Source: Methylophaga sp. 42_25_T18
GTDB taxonomy: Bacteria; Pseudomonadota; Gammaproteobacteria; Nitrosococcales; Methylophagaceae
Length of the DNA stretch: 64,000 bases
Assembly (NCBI GenBank): GCA_002163085.1
Contig: MAAJ01000008.1
Span: 186,001-250,000, forward strand
Reading direction: 5' to 3'
Below the pieces are notes generated by a model that was not told where the DNA came from, made no database searches, and saw only the letters and a program-made list of their open reading frames with translations. Position 1 is the first letter of the stretch; every line of letters starts with the position of its first letter. The position numbers and the translations under genes are program-made. This document shows positions 57,305-64,000 of the stretch, in pieces.

Positions 57305-58972
57305 TTATTTTTTTGAAGTATCTCTTAAACCAATGGTCAGATTGAATACAGGCGTATCGACGTTATGCTCATAACGATCACTAACAAAATACCCTTCTCG
57401 TTCAAACTGAAAAGTAGTTTCTGGTTCACAGTTAACAATTGACGGCTCTGCGAATGCTTTAATCACTTTTAAAGAATCCGGGTTAACATCATCAAGATAG
57501 TTATCCGTTTCTTTTCCAGGTGCTTCCGCCATAAACAATCTGTCGTATAATCGCAACTCGACTTCCTTGCCTTCTGTCACTGAAACCCAATGAATAACGC
57601 CCCGTGGTTTCATTTCAGGCGGAGGATTCTGGCCAATAGTATCAGGTACTAAAGAAGCAATAACTTCAATAATTTCACCCTCGTCATTCTTAATGACATC
57701 GTCTGCCTTAATGACATAAGCACCGCGTAAACGCACATAATCGCCAATCACCAAACGCTTGAATTTTTTCCGGCTCAAACTGGTATCTTCACTAAAATCG
57801 GACGCATCAATATAGATGTTTTTAGTGAATGGCAATGAACGCTTACCCATTGCTTCCTGTTGTGGGTGATTAGCCACTTCCAACCATTCAACGCTGTCAG
57901 GGGCGTTAGTTATGCTGACTTTCAAAGGGTTCAATACACACATGGCACGCGGTGCGTTTTCATTCAAATTATTGCGAATCTCAAATTCCAGTTGAGCAAT
58001 ATCAACAACACCGTCTGTTTTTGCCACGGCAAGACCGTCACAAAAAGAGCGTATCGCCGCAGCCGTATAACCGCGCCTTCTCATACCTGAAATCGTTGGC
58101 ATTCTGGGATCATTCCAGCTGGCAACGATATGTTTATCGACCAGTTGTTTTAACTTACGCTTACTCGTCATCATATAGTTAATATTGAGACGCCCAAACT
58201 CATACTGCTTTGGCTGTGAAGGCACTGGCAGATTTTCAGTAAACCACTCATACAAGGGACGGTGATCCTGAAATTCCAGCGTACAAATACTGTGGGTTAT
58301 GCCTTCAATCGCATCTTCCTGCCCATGGGCAAAATCATAGCTGGGATAAATACACCATTTGTCACCGGTTTGATGATGTGATTCCTTGCGAATACGATAA
58401 AGAATCGGGTCACGCATATTCATATTTGGCGAAGCCATATCTATCTTCGCACGCAAGATACAAAAACCTTCATCAAAATCGCCTTGCTTCATTTTTTCAA
58501 GCAAACTCAAGTTTTCTTCTACGCTGCGATTACGAAATGGAGAATCCTTACCCGGCTTGGTCGCCCAGCCTCGATATTCACTGGCTTGTTCGGGTGTAAG
58601 ATCACAAACGTAGGCTAGACCTTCCTTGATCAGATGAATGGCCCAATCGTAAAATTGCTCGAAATAGCTTGAAGCATAATGCACATCACCAGCCCACTGA
58701 AAACCCAGCCACTGTATATCTTCCTTGATTGCATCGACGTATTCCTGATCTTCTTTGGCTGGATTAGTATCATCGAAGCGTAAGTTACATTCACCACCAA
58801 ACTCCTCAGCTAAACCAAAGTTCAGGCAAATAGACTTGGCATGCCCAATATGCAAATAACCATTGGGTTCAGGAGGAAAGCGGGTAACCACTTTTCCGTG
58901 CACCCTGCCTGCGTCAATATCTTCCTGAATAATAGTGCTTATAAAATTATGATTAACTGTAGATTCCGACAT
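57305..58972 (-). CDS. glnS: Glutaminyl-tRNA synthetase
   Basis: Class I synthetase that charges tRNA-Gln. [17 protein letters not shown] is the HIGH region and [11 protein letters not shown] the KMSKS equivalent. The C-terminal anticodon-binding beta-barrels include [20 protein letters not shown]. Length is 555. A perfect -10 box lies about 30 bp upstream of the start. Confidence 0.98.
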   Translation of the reverse strand: MSESTVNHNFISTIIQEDIDAGRVHGKVVTRFPPEPNGYLHIGHAKSICLNFGLAEEFGGECNLRFDDTNPAKEDQEYVDAIKEDIQWLGFQWAGDVHYASSYFEQFYDWAIHLIKEGLAYVCDLTPEQASEYRGWATKPGKDSPFRNRSVEENLSLLEKMKQGDFDEGFCILRAKIDMASPNMNMRDPILYRIRKESHHQTGDKWCIYPSYDFAHGQEDAIEGITHSICTLEFQDHRPLYEWFTENLPVPSQPKQYEFGRLNINYMMTSKRKLKQLVDKHIVASWNDPRMPTISGMRRRGYTAAAIRSFCDGLAVAKTDGVVDIAQLEFEIRNNLNENAPRAMCVLNPLKVSITNAPDSVEWLEVANHPQQEAMGKRSLPFTKNIYIDASDFSEDTSLSRKKFKRLVIGDYVRLRGAYVIKADDVIKNDEGEIIEVIASLVPDTIGQNPPPEMKPRGVIHWVSVTEGKEVELRLYDRLFMAEAPGKETDNYLDDVNPDSLKVIKAFAEPSIVNCEPETTFQFEREGYFVSDRYEHNVDTPVFNLTIGLRDTSKK

Positions 58973-59001
58973 ATCTTGATCAAAGTTATATGAAAACGCG
59001 C

Positions 59002-59007
59002 ATTATA
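59002..59007 (-). promoter_or_regulatory. Candidate -10 box for glnS-cysS
   Basis: The minus strand reads GTGAGCGTATAATGCGCG, a perfect TATAAT, 30 bp upstream of the glnS ATG. The -35 region (TATTAC or TTACCC at 16-18 bp) is poor, so an activator or weak promoter is possible. The rest of the 276-bp divergent gap holds no convincing gene. Confidence 0.5.
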
Positions 59008-59248
59008 CGCTCACAGCCGTGTCGGGTAATAGCACTCTTTTCAATAACTAAGCCAACAAACCGACAAAGTACACTACGGATATTAGCCAAGTGAATAAAA
59101 CCAGTTGGACTAGGTACAAATCATGTTTTTGTATTCATGTCGCGTTTTCACATCATGTTTGTGATGAAAAATAGTTTAAACCTTCCACTTTGAACCTTAT
59201 TTACACTATCATGTCTTATTTATTGTTAATCATTGGACCAAACCCATT

Positions 59249-59830
59249 ATGAAAATGTTTTTTCGCTATTTGGCACCCTTATTTTTAGCAGTTTTATCAC
59301 TCTCAGCGTATGCCGAAGGAGGCTCTGCTTTGCCACAAGTTAAACTAGAAACATCTCATGGTGACATCATCATCGAACTCAATGCTGAAAAAGCACCTAA
59401 CACCGTTGATAACTTCCTTAGTTATGTTAACGACGGTTTTTATAACGGCACTATTTTTCACCGTGTTATTAAAGACTTCATGATTCAAGGTGGCGGCTTT
59501 AATGAAGAGTTTGTTCAAAAATCACCCAATGCACCCATCGAAAATGAAGCCAATAATGGTCTTGGTAATGTTCGCGGTTCTCTAGCCATGGCTCGTACAG
59601 GTGACCCACACTCGGCTACTGCCCAGTTTTTTATCAATACCGTTGATAACGAGTTCTTAAATTTCCGTGGTGAACAAGGTGCGGCATGGGGTTATGCTGT
59701 ATTTGCCGAAGTTGTTGATGGCATGGATGTGGTTGATGCCATTCGTGAACTTAGCACCGGCAACAAAGGGGGGCACCAAGATGTTCCCGATGACAATGTT
59801 GTGATTATATCCGCAACAGTTATTGAATAA
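59249..59830 (+). CDS. Periplasmic cyclophilin-type peptidyl-prolyl isomerase
   Basis: A signal peptide ([22 protein letters not shown]) precedes a short bacterial cyclophilin with [15 protein letters not shown] (catalytic Arg), [17 protein letters not shown] and [17 protein letters not shown]. The protein is PpiA-like in location although its neighbourhood (glnS-cysS, lpxH) is that of ppiB in other gammaproteobacteria. Length is 193. It ends in a strong terminator. Confidence 0.93.
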   Translation: MKMFFRYLAPLFLAVLSLSAYAEGGSALPQVKLETSHGDIIIELNAEKAPNTVDNFLSYVNDGFYNGTIFHRVIKDFMIQGGGFNEEFVQKSPNAPIENEANNGLGNVRGSLAMARTGDPHSATAQFFINTVDNEFLNFRGEQGAAWGYAVFAEVVDGMDVVDAIRELSTGNKGGHQDVPDDNVVIISATVIE

Positions 59831-59842
59831 ATAAATTGCTAT

Positions 59843-59880
59843 CACATCACCTTCTGCTCATGAAGGTGATGTGTTTTATT
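59843..59880 (+). terminator. Intrinsic terminator between the cyclophilin gene and lpxH
   Basis: CACATCACCTTC (59843-59854) pairs perfectly with GAAGGTGATGTG (59862-59873) around a 7-nt loop and is followed by TTTTATTT. The T-tract ends directly at the lpxH ATG (59882). The only Shine-Dalgarno-like sequence, AAGGTG, lies inside the 3' arm. Confidence 0.88.
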
Positions 59881-59881
59881 T

Positions 59882-60634
59882 ATGTCTACACTATTTATAT
59901 CCGATCTACACCTTAGTCCAGAAAGACCAGAACTTACTGAGTTAGCCGTCGATTTCCTGCAAAACACCACGCAAGATGTCACTTCTCTTTATATTCTCGG
60001 CGATCTGTTTAATACTTGGTTAGGCGATGATGTCATACCCGATGAGTTTTCAGCTTTTATCGAACAATTACGTCAGCTTAAACAACGCGGTGTAAACATC
60101 TTTTTAATGGTGGGCAATCGCGACTTTATGCTTGGACAAGACTTTGCCCAACGCTGTGGCGCTCAATTACTGACCGATCCTGTTGTCATCACCTTACACA
60201 AGCAACAAGTGTTATTAATGCATGGCGACAGTTTATGTACGGATGATCTGGCCTACCAACGCTATCGGCGTTGGACTCGGAATAAACTTCTACAATGGTG
60301 TTTTTTACGCTTGCCTAGCAGATTTCGTCAACATATCTCCGACAAAATAAAACAGAAAAGCCGCGAGCAAAAACAACATAAAACCGCCATGATCATGGAT
60401 GTAAATCACCTTGCAGTTGAACAAGCGTTGCTTGACCATAAGGTTAACTATTTAATTCACGGTCACACGCATCGACCCTCTATACATCACCTAACCATTA
60501 ATAATCATGATGCTTATCGAATTGTAATAGGTGACTGGCACGACAAAATCAGTTATTTAAAATGCGATGAAAATATCATTAACCTGATTGATCACCGCAT
60601 CCCAGAGCACCAATCACAACTAAAACTTAGTTAA
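59882..60634 (+). CDS. lpxH: UDP-2,3-diacylglucosamine diphosphatase
   Basis: LpxH hydrolyses UDP-2,3-diacylglucosamine to lipid X in lipid A synthesis at the inner membrane. FISDLHLSPERPE, LGDLFNTWLGDD, VGNRDFMLG and IHGHTHRPS form the calcineurin-like dimetal site, with the Arg in GNRD typical of LpxH. Length is 250. Its start has no accessible ribosome binding site, and a terminator lies directly upstream. Its last 15 bp overlap the end of dsbC. Confidence 0.95.
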   Translation: MSTLFISDLHLSPERPELTELAVDFLQNTTQDVTSLYILGDLFNTWLGDDVIPDEFSAFIEQLRQLKQRGVNIFLMVGNRDFMLGQDFAQRCGAQLLTDPVVITLHKQQVLLMHGDSLCTDDLAYQRYRRWTRNKLLQWCFLRLPSRFRQHISDKIKQKSREQKQHKTAMIMDVNHLAVEQALLDHKVNYLIHGHTHRPSIHHLTINNHDAYRIVIGDWHDKISYLKCDENIINLIDHRIPEHQSQLKLS

Positions 60635-61354
60635 GGCCTGCTCATCCAAAATTTGCTTTAGGCGTTTCGGTGGCACATAACCTGGCAACATTTGACCACT
60701 TTCTAAAAACAAAGCCGGTGTACCTTGCACACCTATCTTACGGCCTAAGTTATATTGTGACTTTACAGGGTTGTCACAGCTATCGGCTGAGACATTAACT
60801 CCATCTTTAGCATCATCCATCGCTTTTTTACGATCGTTTGCACACCAAACATCTGCTGCTTTGTCATACGATTCAGAATCTATTCCAGCACGTGGAAATG
60901 CCATATAACGAATTTGGATACCTAAATCATTATAGTCATCCATCTGTTGATGTAATTTACGACAGTAACCACAATCTATGTCAGTAAATACGGTAAGAGT
61001 ATGTTCAATTTTTTCAGGCTCATCAGGTGAAAATACAATCATGTCAGCTTCATTTAAGCTCGCTAATGCTTGCTTACGTAAACTAATGCGTTTATTTTCC
61101 GTGATGTTTTGTCGTGTTTCTAGCGACACCACATCGCCTTGAATCACATAACGTAGATCGTTGGTGAAATAAACAATCTCACCGTTGATCACCGCTTCGT
61201 ATAAACCCGTATTAGATAAAACACCGACACTTTCGATTGTAATGCCCGGCATAATTTTTTCTAATTTTGTACGTATCTCTGAATCATCCTCAGCATGAGC
61301 CAAGCCAAAACATGCTAAAAAAAATATCACTATAAACCGTTGCATAACCATCAT
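60620..61354 (-). CDS. dsbC: Thiol:disulfide interchange protein DsbC
   Basis: DsbC is the periplasmic disulfide isomerase. A signal peptide (MQRFIVIFFLACFGLAHA) is followed by the dimerisation domain (GITIESVGVLSNTGLYEAVI) and a thioredoxin fold with FTDIDCGYCRKLHQQ, whose CGYC is the active site. VQGTPALFLESGQMLPGY holds the cis-proline. Length is 244. It converges with lpxH, overlapping by 15 bp, and lies 5 bp after yajQ. Confidence 0.95.
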   Translation of the reverse strand: MMVMQRFIVIFFLACFGLAHAEDDSEIRTKLEKIMPGITIESVGVLSNTGLYEAVINGEIVYFTNDLRYVIQGDVVSLETRQNITENKRISLRKQALASLNEADMIVFSPDEPEKIEHTLTVFTDIDCGYCRKLHQQMDDYNDLGIQIRYMAFPRAGIDSESYDKAADVWCANDRKKAMDDAKDGVNVSADSCDNPVKSQYNLGRKIGVQGTPALFLESGQMLPGYVPPKRLKQILDEQALTKF

Positions 61355-61359
61355 GTTTC

Positions 61360-61845
61360 CTAGTCTCTAAAATTATTAAACTGCAGTGGCATATCAACCG
61401 CATCATTACCACGTAACAACGCCATCACACCCTGTAAATCATCTCGTTTTTTACCCGTCACTCGCACACTTTCACCTTGTATCGCAGCTTGTACTTTCGC
61501 TTTACTCTGTTTGATTATTTTGACAATATTACGAGATAAATCTTTATCAATGCCTTCTCTCACTATCACATCTTGTTTACGCATCTTACCGTTACCAACA
61601 GGATCTTTAATTTCCAGACAACTTATTTCGATTTCGCGTTTGACCAGCTTTATACGTAAAATATCGGCCAACTGTTCAAGTTGAAAATCACTATCTGCAT
61701 GCATCGTAAGCACCTTGTCTGACTGCTCAACCTTGGCATCAGTTCCACGAAAATCAAACCGGTTGGCAATTTCACGATTAGCTTGATCAACCGCATTAGT
61801 TAGTTCATGTTTATCCACTTCAGAAACGATATCAAACGAAGGCAT
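61360..61845 (-). CDS. yajQ: YajQ/UPF0234 nucleotide-binding protein
   Basis: The 161-residue product ([47 protein letters not shown]) is a full-length YajQ protein. Family members bind nucleotides, and a Xanthomonas member is a cyclic di-GMP receptor. Whether this one binds cyclic di-GMP is not known. It shares a transcript with dsbC. Confidence 0.96.
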   Translation of the reverse strand: MPSFDIVSEVDKHELTNAVDQANREIANRFDFRGTDAKVEQSDKVLTMHADSDFQLEQLADILRIKLVKREIEISCLEIKDPVGNGKMRKQDVIVREGIDKDLSRNIVKIIKQSKAKVQAAIQGESVRVTGKKRDDLQGVMALLRGNDAVDMPLQFNNFRD

Positions 61846-61914
61846 TATATTCTCCTAAATAGTAAATCCTAATGGCAAGAAGTTTACCATTACCACGTTC
61901 ACAAATTGTCGACA

Positions 61915-62826
61915 TTACCCACGTGGATGATGTTCTGCATGTAAACTTTTCAAGCGCTCTTTAGCGACGTGTGTATAAATTTGTGTGGTGGATAGATCTG
62001 AGTGGCCTAATAATAGCTGAACGACTCGTAAATCAGCTCCATGATTTAACAAATGCGTTGCAAAAGCATGGCGTAAGGTATGAGGCGATAAGTCTTTTTC
62101 AATATTAGCCTGTTTTGAATAACGTTTAATCAAATACCAAAACGCCTGTCTGGTCATTGCTTTACCACGGCGTGTAGGAAACATATCTTCACTGATCTGC
62201 CCATTTAATAACAACGGCCGCCCCTCCAGCATATAACGTTGCAGCCAATCCATCGCTACTTCACCTAACGGTACCAATCGTTCTTTATTACCTTTGCCTA
62301 TACAGCGTACTAAGCCTTGTCGGAGATTAACTTGGCCAAAAGTTAATCCGACTAGCTCTGACACTCTTAAACCGGTGGCGTATAACACTTCTAACATTGC
62401 CCGATCACGCAAGCCTAAGGCATCCTCCTCATCAGGTTGATTTAATAATGCTTCAACTTCATCTTCGGTCAGACTTTTCGGTAAAGGTTTACCTAATCTC
62501 GGTGATTCCAATTGTGCAGTCGGGTCCGAATCCCGTATTTCTTCACGTGTTAAATACCGGAAAAAACGGCGTAATGTTGATAATAATCTCGCTTCACTAC
62601 GCACCTTACGACCTTCGCGCATGCGCTGACTTTGATAACGCAAAATATCATTGCGTGTGGCCGCTGCCAAATCAATATCAAATTGACTCAGCCACGTAGA
62701 AAAAGCCATCAAGTCACGTTGATATGCTTCGACCGTATTTTTACTTAAGCCCGACTCTAACCATAAGGAATCAAGAAATGGCCGGAGGTAGTGGCAATCA
62801 CTCACCGACAATTCTTTATTAGTCAT
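61915..62826 (-). CDS. xerD: Tyrosine recombinase XerD
   Basis: XerD acts with XerC at dif to resolve chromosome dimers. The catalytic residues are visible: R in YATGLRVSELVGL, K in CIGKGNKERLVP, H-x-x-R in LSPHTLRHAFATHLL, H in LLGHSDLSTTQIYTH and the nucleophile Y in QIYTHV. The 303 residues and dsbC/xerD neighbourhood fit the housekeeping protein and not a mobile-element integrase. Confidence 0.95.
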   Translation of the reverse strand: MTNKELSVSDCHYLRPFLDSLWLESGLSKNTVEAYQRDLMAFSTWLSQFDIDLAAATRNDILRYQSQRMREGRKVRSEARLLSTLRRFFRYLTREEIRDSDPTAQLESPRLGKPLPKSLTEDEVEALLNQPDEEDALGLRDRAMLEVLYATGLRVSELVGLTFGQVNLRQGLVRCIGKGNKERLVPLGEVAMDWLQRYMLEGRPLLLNGQISEDMFPTRRGKAMTRQAFWYLIKRYSKQANIEKDLSPHTLRHAFATHLLNHGADLRVVQLLLGHSDLSTTQIYTHVAKERLKSLHAEHHPRG

Positions 62827-62910
62827 GATAATTTTATGTTCACAACATTATTCATCTAATCAAAGTCTTCTTTAAAACGGTACAAGTGACAATTATGACC
62901 GAGCTAAAAT

Positions 62911-62948
62911 AAAAAAGGGCACTGCTGTTTCCAGCAGTGCCCTTTTAA
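62911..62948 (-). terminator. Strong intrinsic terminator after rplS
   Basis: AAAAGGGCACTGCTG (62913-62927) and CAGCAGTGCCCTTTT (62932-62946) form a perfect 15-bp stem with a 4-nt loop. On the minus strand a T6 run follows. It ends the trmD-rplS transcript and separates it from xerD. Confidence 0.95.
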
Positions 62949-62989
62949 ACTGTTTTGGATCGAGTTATCAATCCAGACAGATAGGTCTC

Positions 62990-63337
62990 TTAACCCAATT
63001 TTTCTTTAATACGAGCAGCCTTACCAGTAAGGTCACGCAAGTAGTAAAGTTTGGCGCGGCGTACATCACCACGTCGTTTAACTTCAATGTCTGCAATTGC
63101 TAGGCTGTGTGTTTGGAAAACACGCTCTACACCAACACCGTTAGAAATTTTACGAACAGTGAATGCAGAATGTAAACCACGGTTACGTTTTGCAATAACA
63201 ACACCTTCAAAGGCTTGCACACGCTCACGTTCACCTTCTTTAATTTTTACTTTTACTACAACAGTATCACCTGAAGAAAATGCAGGAATGTCCTGTTTCA
63301 ATTGTTCAGCATTAAGCTGATCGATAATATTACTCAT
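62990..63337 (-). CDS. rplS: 50S ribosomal protein L19
   Basis: L19 lies at the 30S-50S interface. The 115-residue length is exact, and the signatures [40 protein letters not shown] and [24 protein letters not shown] C-terminus (here [20 protein letters not shown]) are present. It lies 14 bp after trmD, the usual rpsP-rimM-trmD-rplS order. Confidence 0.98.
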   Translation of the reverse strand: MSNIIDQLNAEQLKQDIPAFSSGDTVVVKVKIKEGERERVQAFEGVVIAKRNRGLHSAFTVRKISNGVGVERVFQTHSLAIADIEVKRRGDVRRAKLYYLRDLTGKAARIKEKLG

Positions 63338-63351
63338 TGTTCCACTCCCAA

Positions 63352-64000
63352 CTATTCCTGCCTATGTTCGGCAATAAATTGTTCTAATAACGCTTTCTGC
63401 TCGTCAGTCAATGTATCCATTACTAACAAGTCAGGCCGCCGTAACCACGTTCGTCCTAGAGACTGTTTGAGCCGCCACTTTCGTATTGCCTCATGGTCTC
63501 CACCCAGCAATACCTCAGGTACTGACTGGTCAATTACTCGTTCAGGTCTTGTGTAATGCGGACAGTCTAATAAACCATCCATAAATGAATCTTGCTGTGC
63601 AGATTCATCATCACCCAAGACCCCAGGTAACAACCTTGCTACGCCGTCAATTAAGACCATCGCAGCCAACTCGCCACCACTGAGAACATAGTCTCCAATA
63701 GACCATTCCTCATCAATTTCTTGTTCAATTAGGCGTTCATCAACACCTTCATAACGCCCTGCAACAAAAATCATTGAGTTTCTTGTTGCTAACTCTATCA
63801 ATTTTTGTTGATCCAATAACTTCCCTTGTGGTGATAAATAAACCACTTTGGTCTGCGAACCCAGCTGCGCTTTAGCAGCGTGTATGGCATCACGTAAAGG
63901 TTCAACCTTCATCACCATACCTGGACCACCACCATAAGGCCGGTCATCCACAGTTCGATGTTTATCTTGAGTGAAATCACGAGGATTCCAATAATCAAGA
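63352..64000 (-). CDS. trmD: tRNA (guanine-N1)-methyltransferase, 5' end cut by window edge
   Basis: TrmD methylates G37 of tRNAs with anticodons that read codons starting with C. The frame is open to the right edge and reads [20 protein letters not shown] before [20 protein letters not shown], so roughly the first 30 residues lie outside the window. [27 protein letters not shown] and [19 protein letters not shown] form the trefoil-knot SAM site. The internal GTG at 63951 is not a real start. Confidence 0.95.
   Translation of the reverse strand, partial: LDYWNPRDFTQDKHRTVDDRPYGGGPGMVMKVEPLRDAIHAAKAQLGSQTKVVYLSPQGKLLDQQKLIELATRNSMIFVAGRYEGVDERLIEQEIDEEWSIGDYVLSGGELAAMVLIDGVARLLPGVLGDDESAQQDSFMDGLLDCPHYTRPERVIDQSVPEVLLGGDHEAIRKWRLKQSLGRTWLRRPDLLVMDTLTDEQKALLEQFIAEHRQE

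Noticed and set aside
61915..62826. Tyrosine recombinase as a possible mobile-element integrase
   Set aside because: Length, motifs and dsbC/yajQ neighbours fit housekeeping XerD, and no attachment repeats were seen.

Overview
The window is a stretch of a gammaproteobacterial chromosome with fairly AT-rich DNA. The left and right ends hold conserved gammaproteobacterial housekeeping blocks: bamA-rseP-dxr-cdsA-uppS-frr-pyrH-tsf-rpsB with divergent map-glnD, and folD, cysS, glnS, a periplasmic cyclophilin, lpxH, dsbC, yajQ, xerD, rplS and trmD. DsbC, LpxH, RseP and GlnD together indicate a Gram-negative gammaproteobacterium, possibly a free-living marine type such as a Methylophaga- or Cycloclasticus-like lineage. 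The lineage guess is an inference and was not tested. bamA runs off the left edge and trmD runs off the right edge.

Layout: 1-9.15 kb is the envelope/isoprenoid/translation operon on the minus strand. 9.4-12.8 kb is map-glnD on the plus strand. 12.9-13.2 kb is a small secreted helix-hairpin-helix protein with its own promoter. 13.3-54.5 kb is one large glycan locus of about 35 genes, almost all on the minus strand and often overlapping by 4 bp. 54.7-54.9 kb is a tRNA-Pro/tRNA-Arg pair with a clear promoter. 55.0-64.0 kb is the second housekeeping block, with several strong intrinsic terminators.

The glycan locus is built like a shell around a core. Its two ends carry a bacillosamine/QuiNAc4NAc-type initiation set: a PglF/WbpM-like dehydratase at the far right; a PglE-like aminotransferase, PglD-like acetyltransferase, PglC-like phosphoglycosyl transferase and GT4 at the far left; and a PglK-like ABC flippase and glmS near the right. 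The middle carries the CMP-pseudaminic acid pathway (pseB, pseC, pseI, pseG, pseF) without an obvious pseH. Among and beside these are many tailoring genes: a class III aminotransferase, an aldo/keto reductase, an Eis-like acetyltransferase, a FemAB-like acyltransferase, two short DegT-like PLP proteins, a WbqC-family protein, four methyltransferases, a radical SAM/SPASM protein, an FAD oxidoreductase, a PhyH dioxygenase, a small-molecule kinase, an atypical SDR and a SpoT/MESH1-like protein with a broken HD motif. Together they probably build, decorate, flip and polymerise or transfer a surface glycan or protein glycan that contains a modified nonulosonic acid.

The most notable sequence-level observation is at 43.6-43.7 kb. 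A glycosyltransferase-like gene stops at a TGA, but the same frame then stays open for 47 protein-like codons. Those codons close a 182-bp gap that is unusually large for this operon. Other points of interest are the degenerate HD and SDR proteins next to each other, the missing PseH, a terminator that ends exactly at the lpxH start codon, and a perfect inverted repeat at the predicted transcription start of the helix-hairpin-helix gene.
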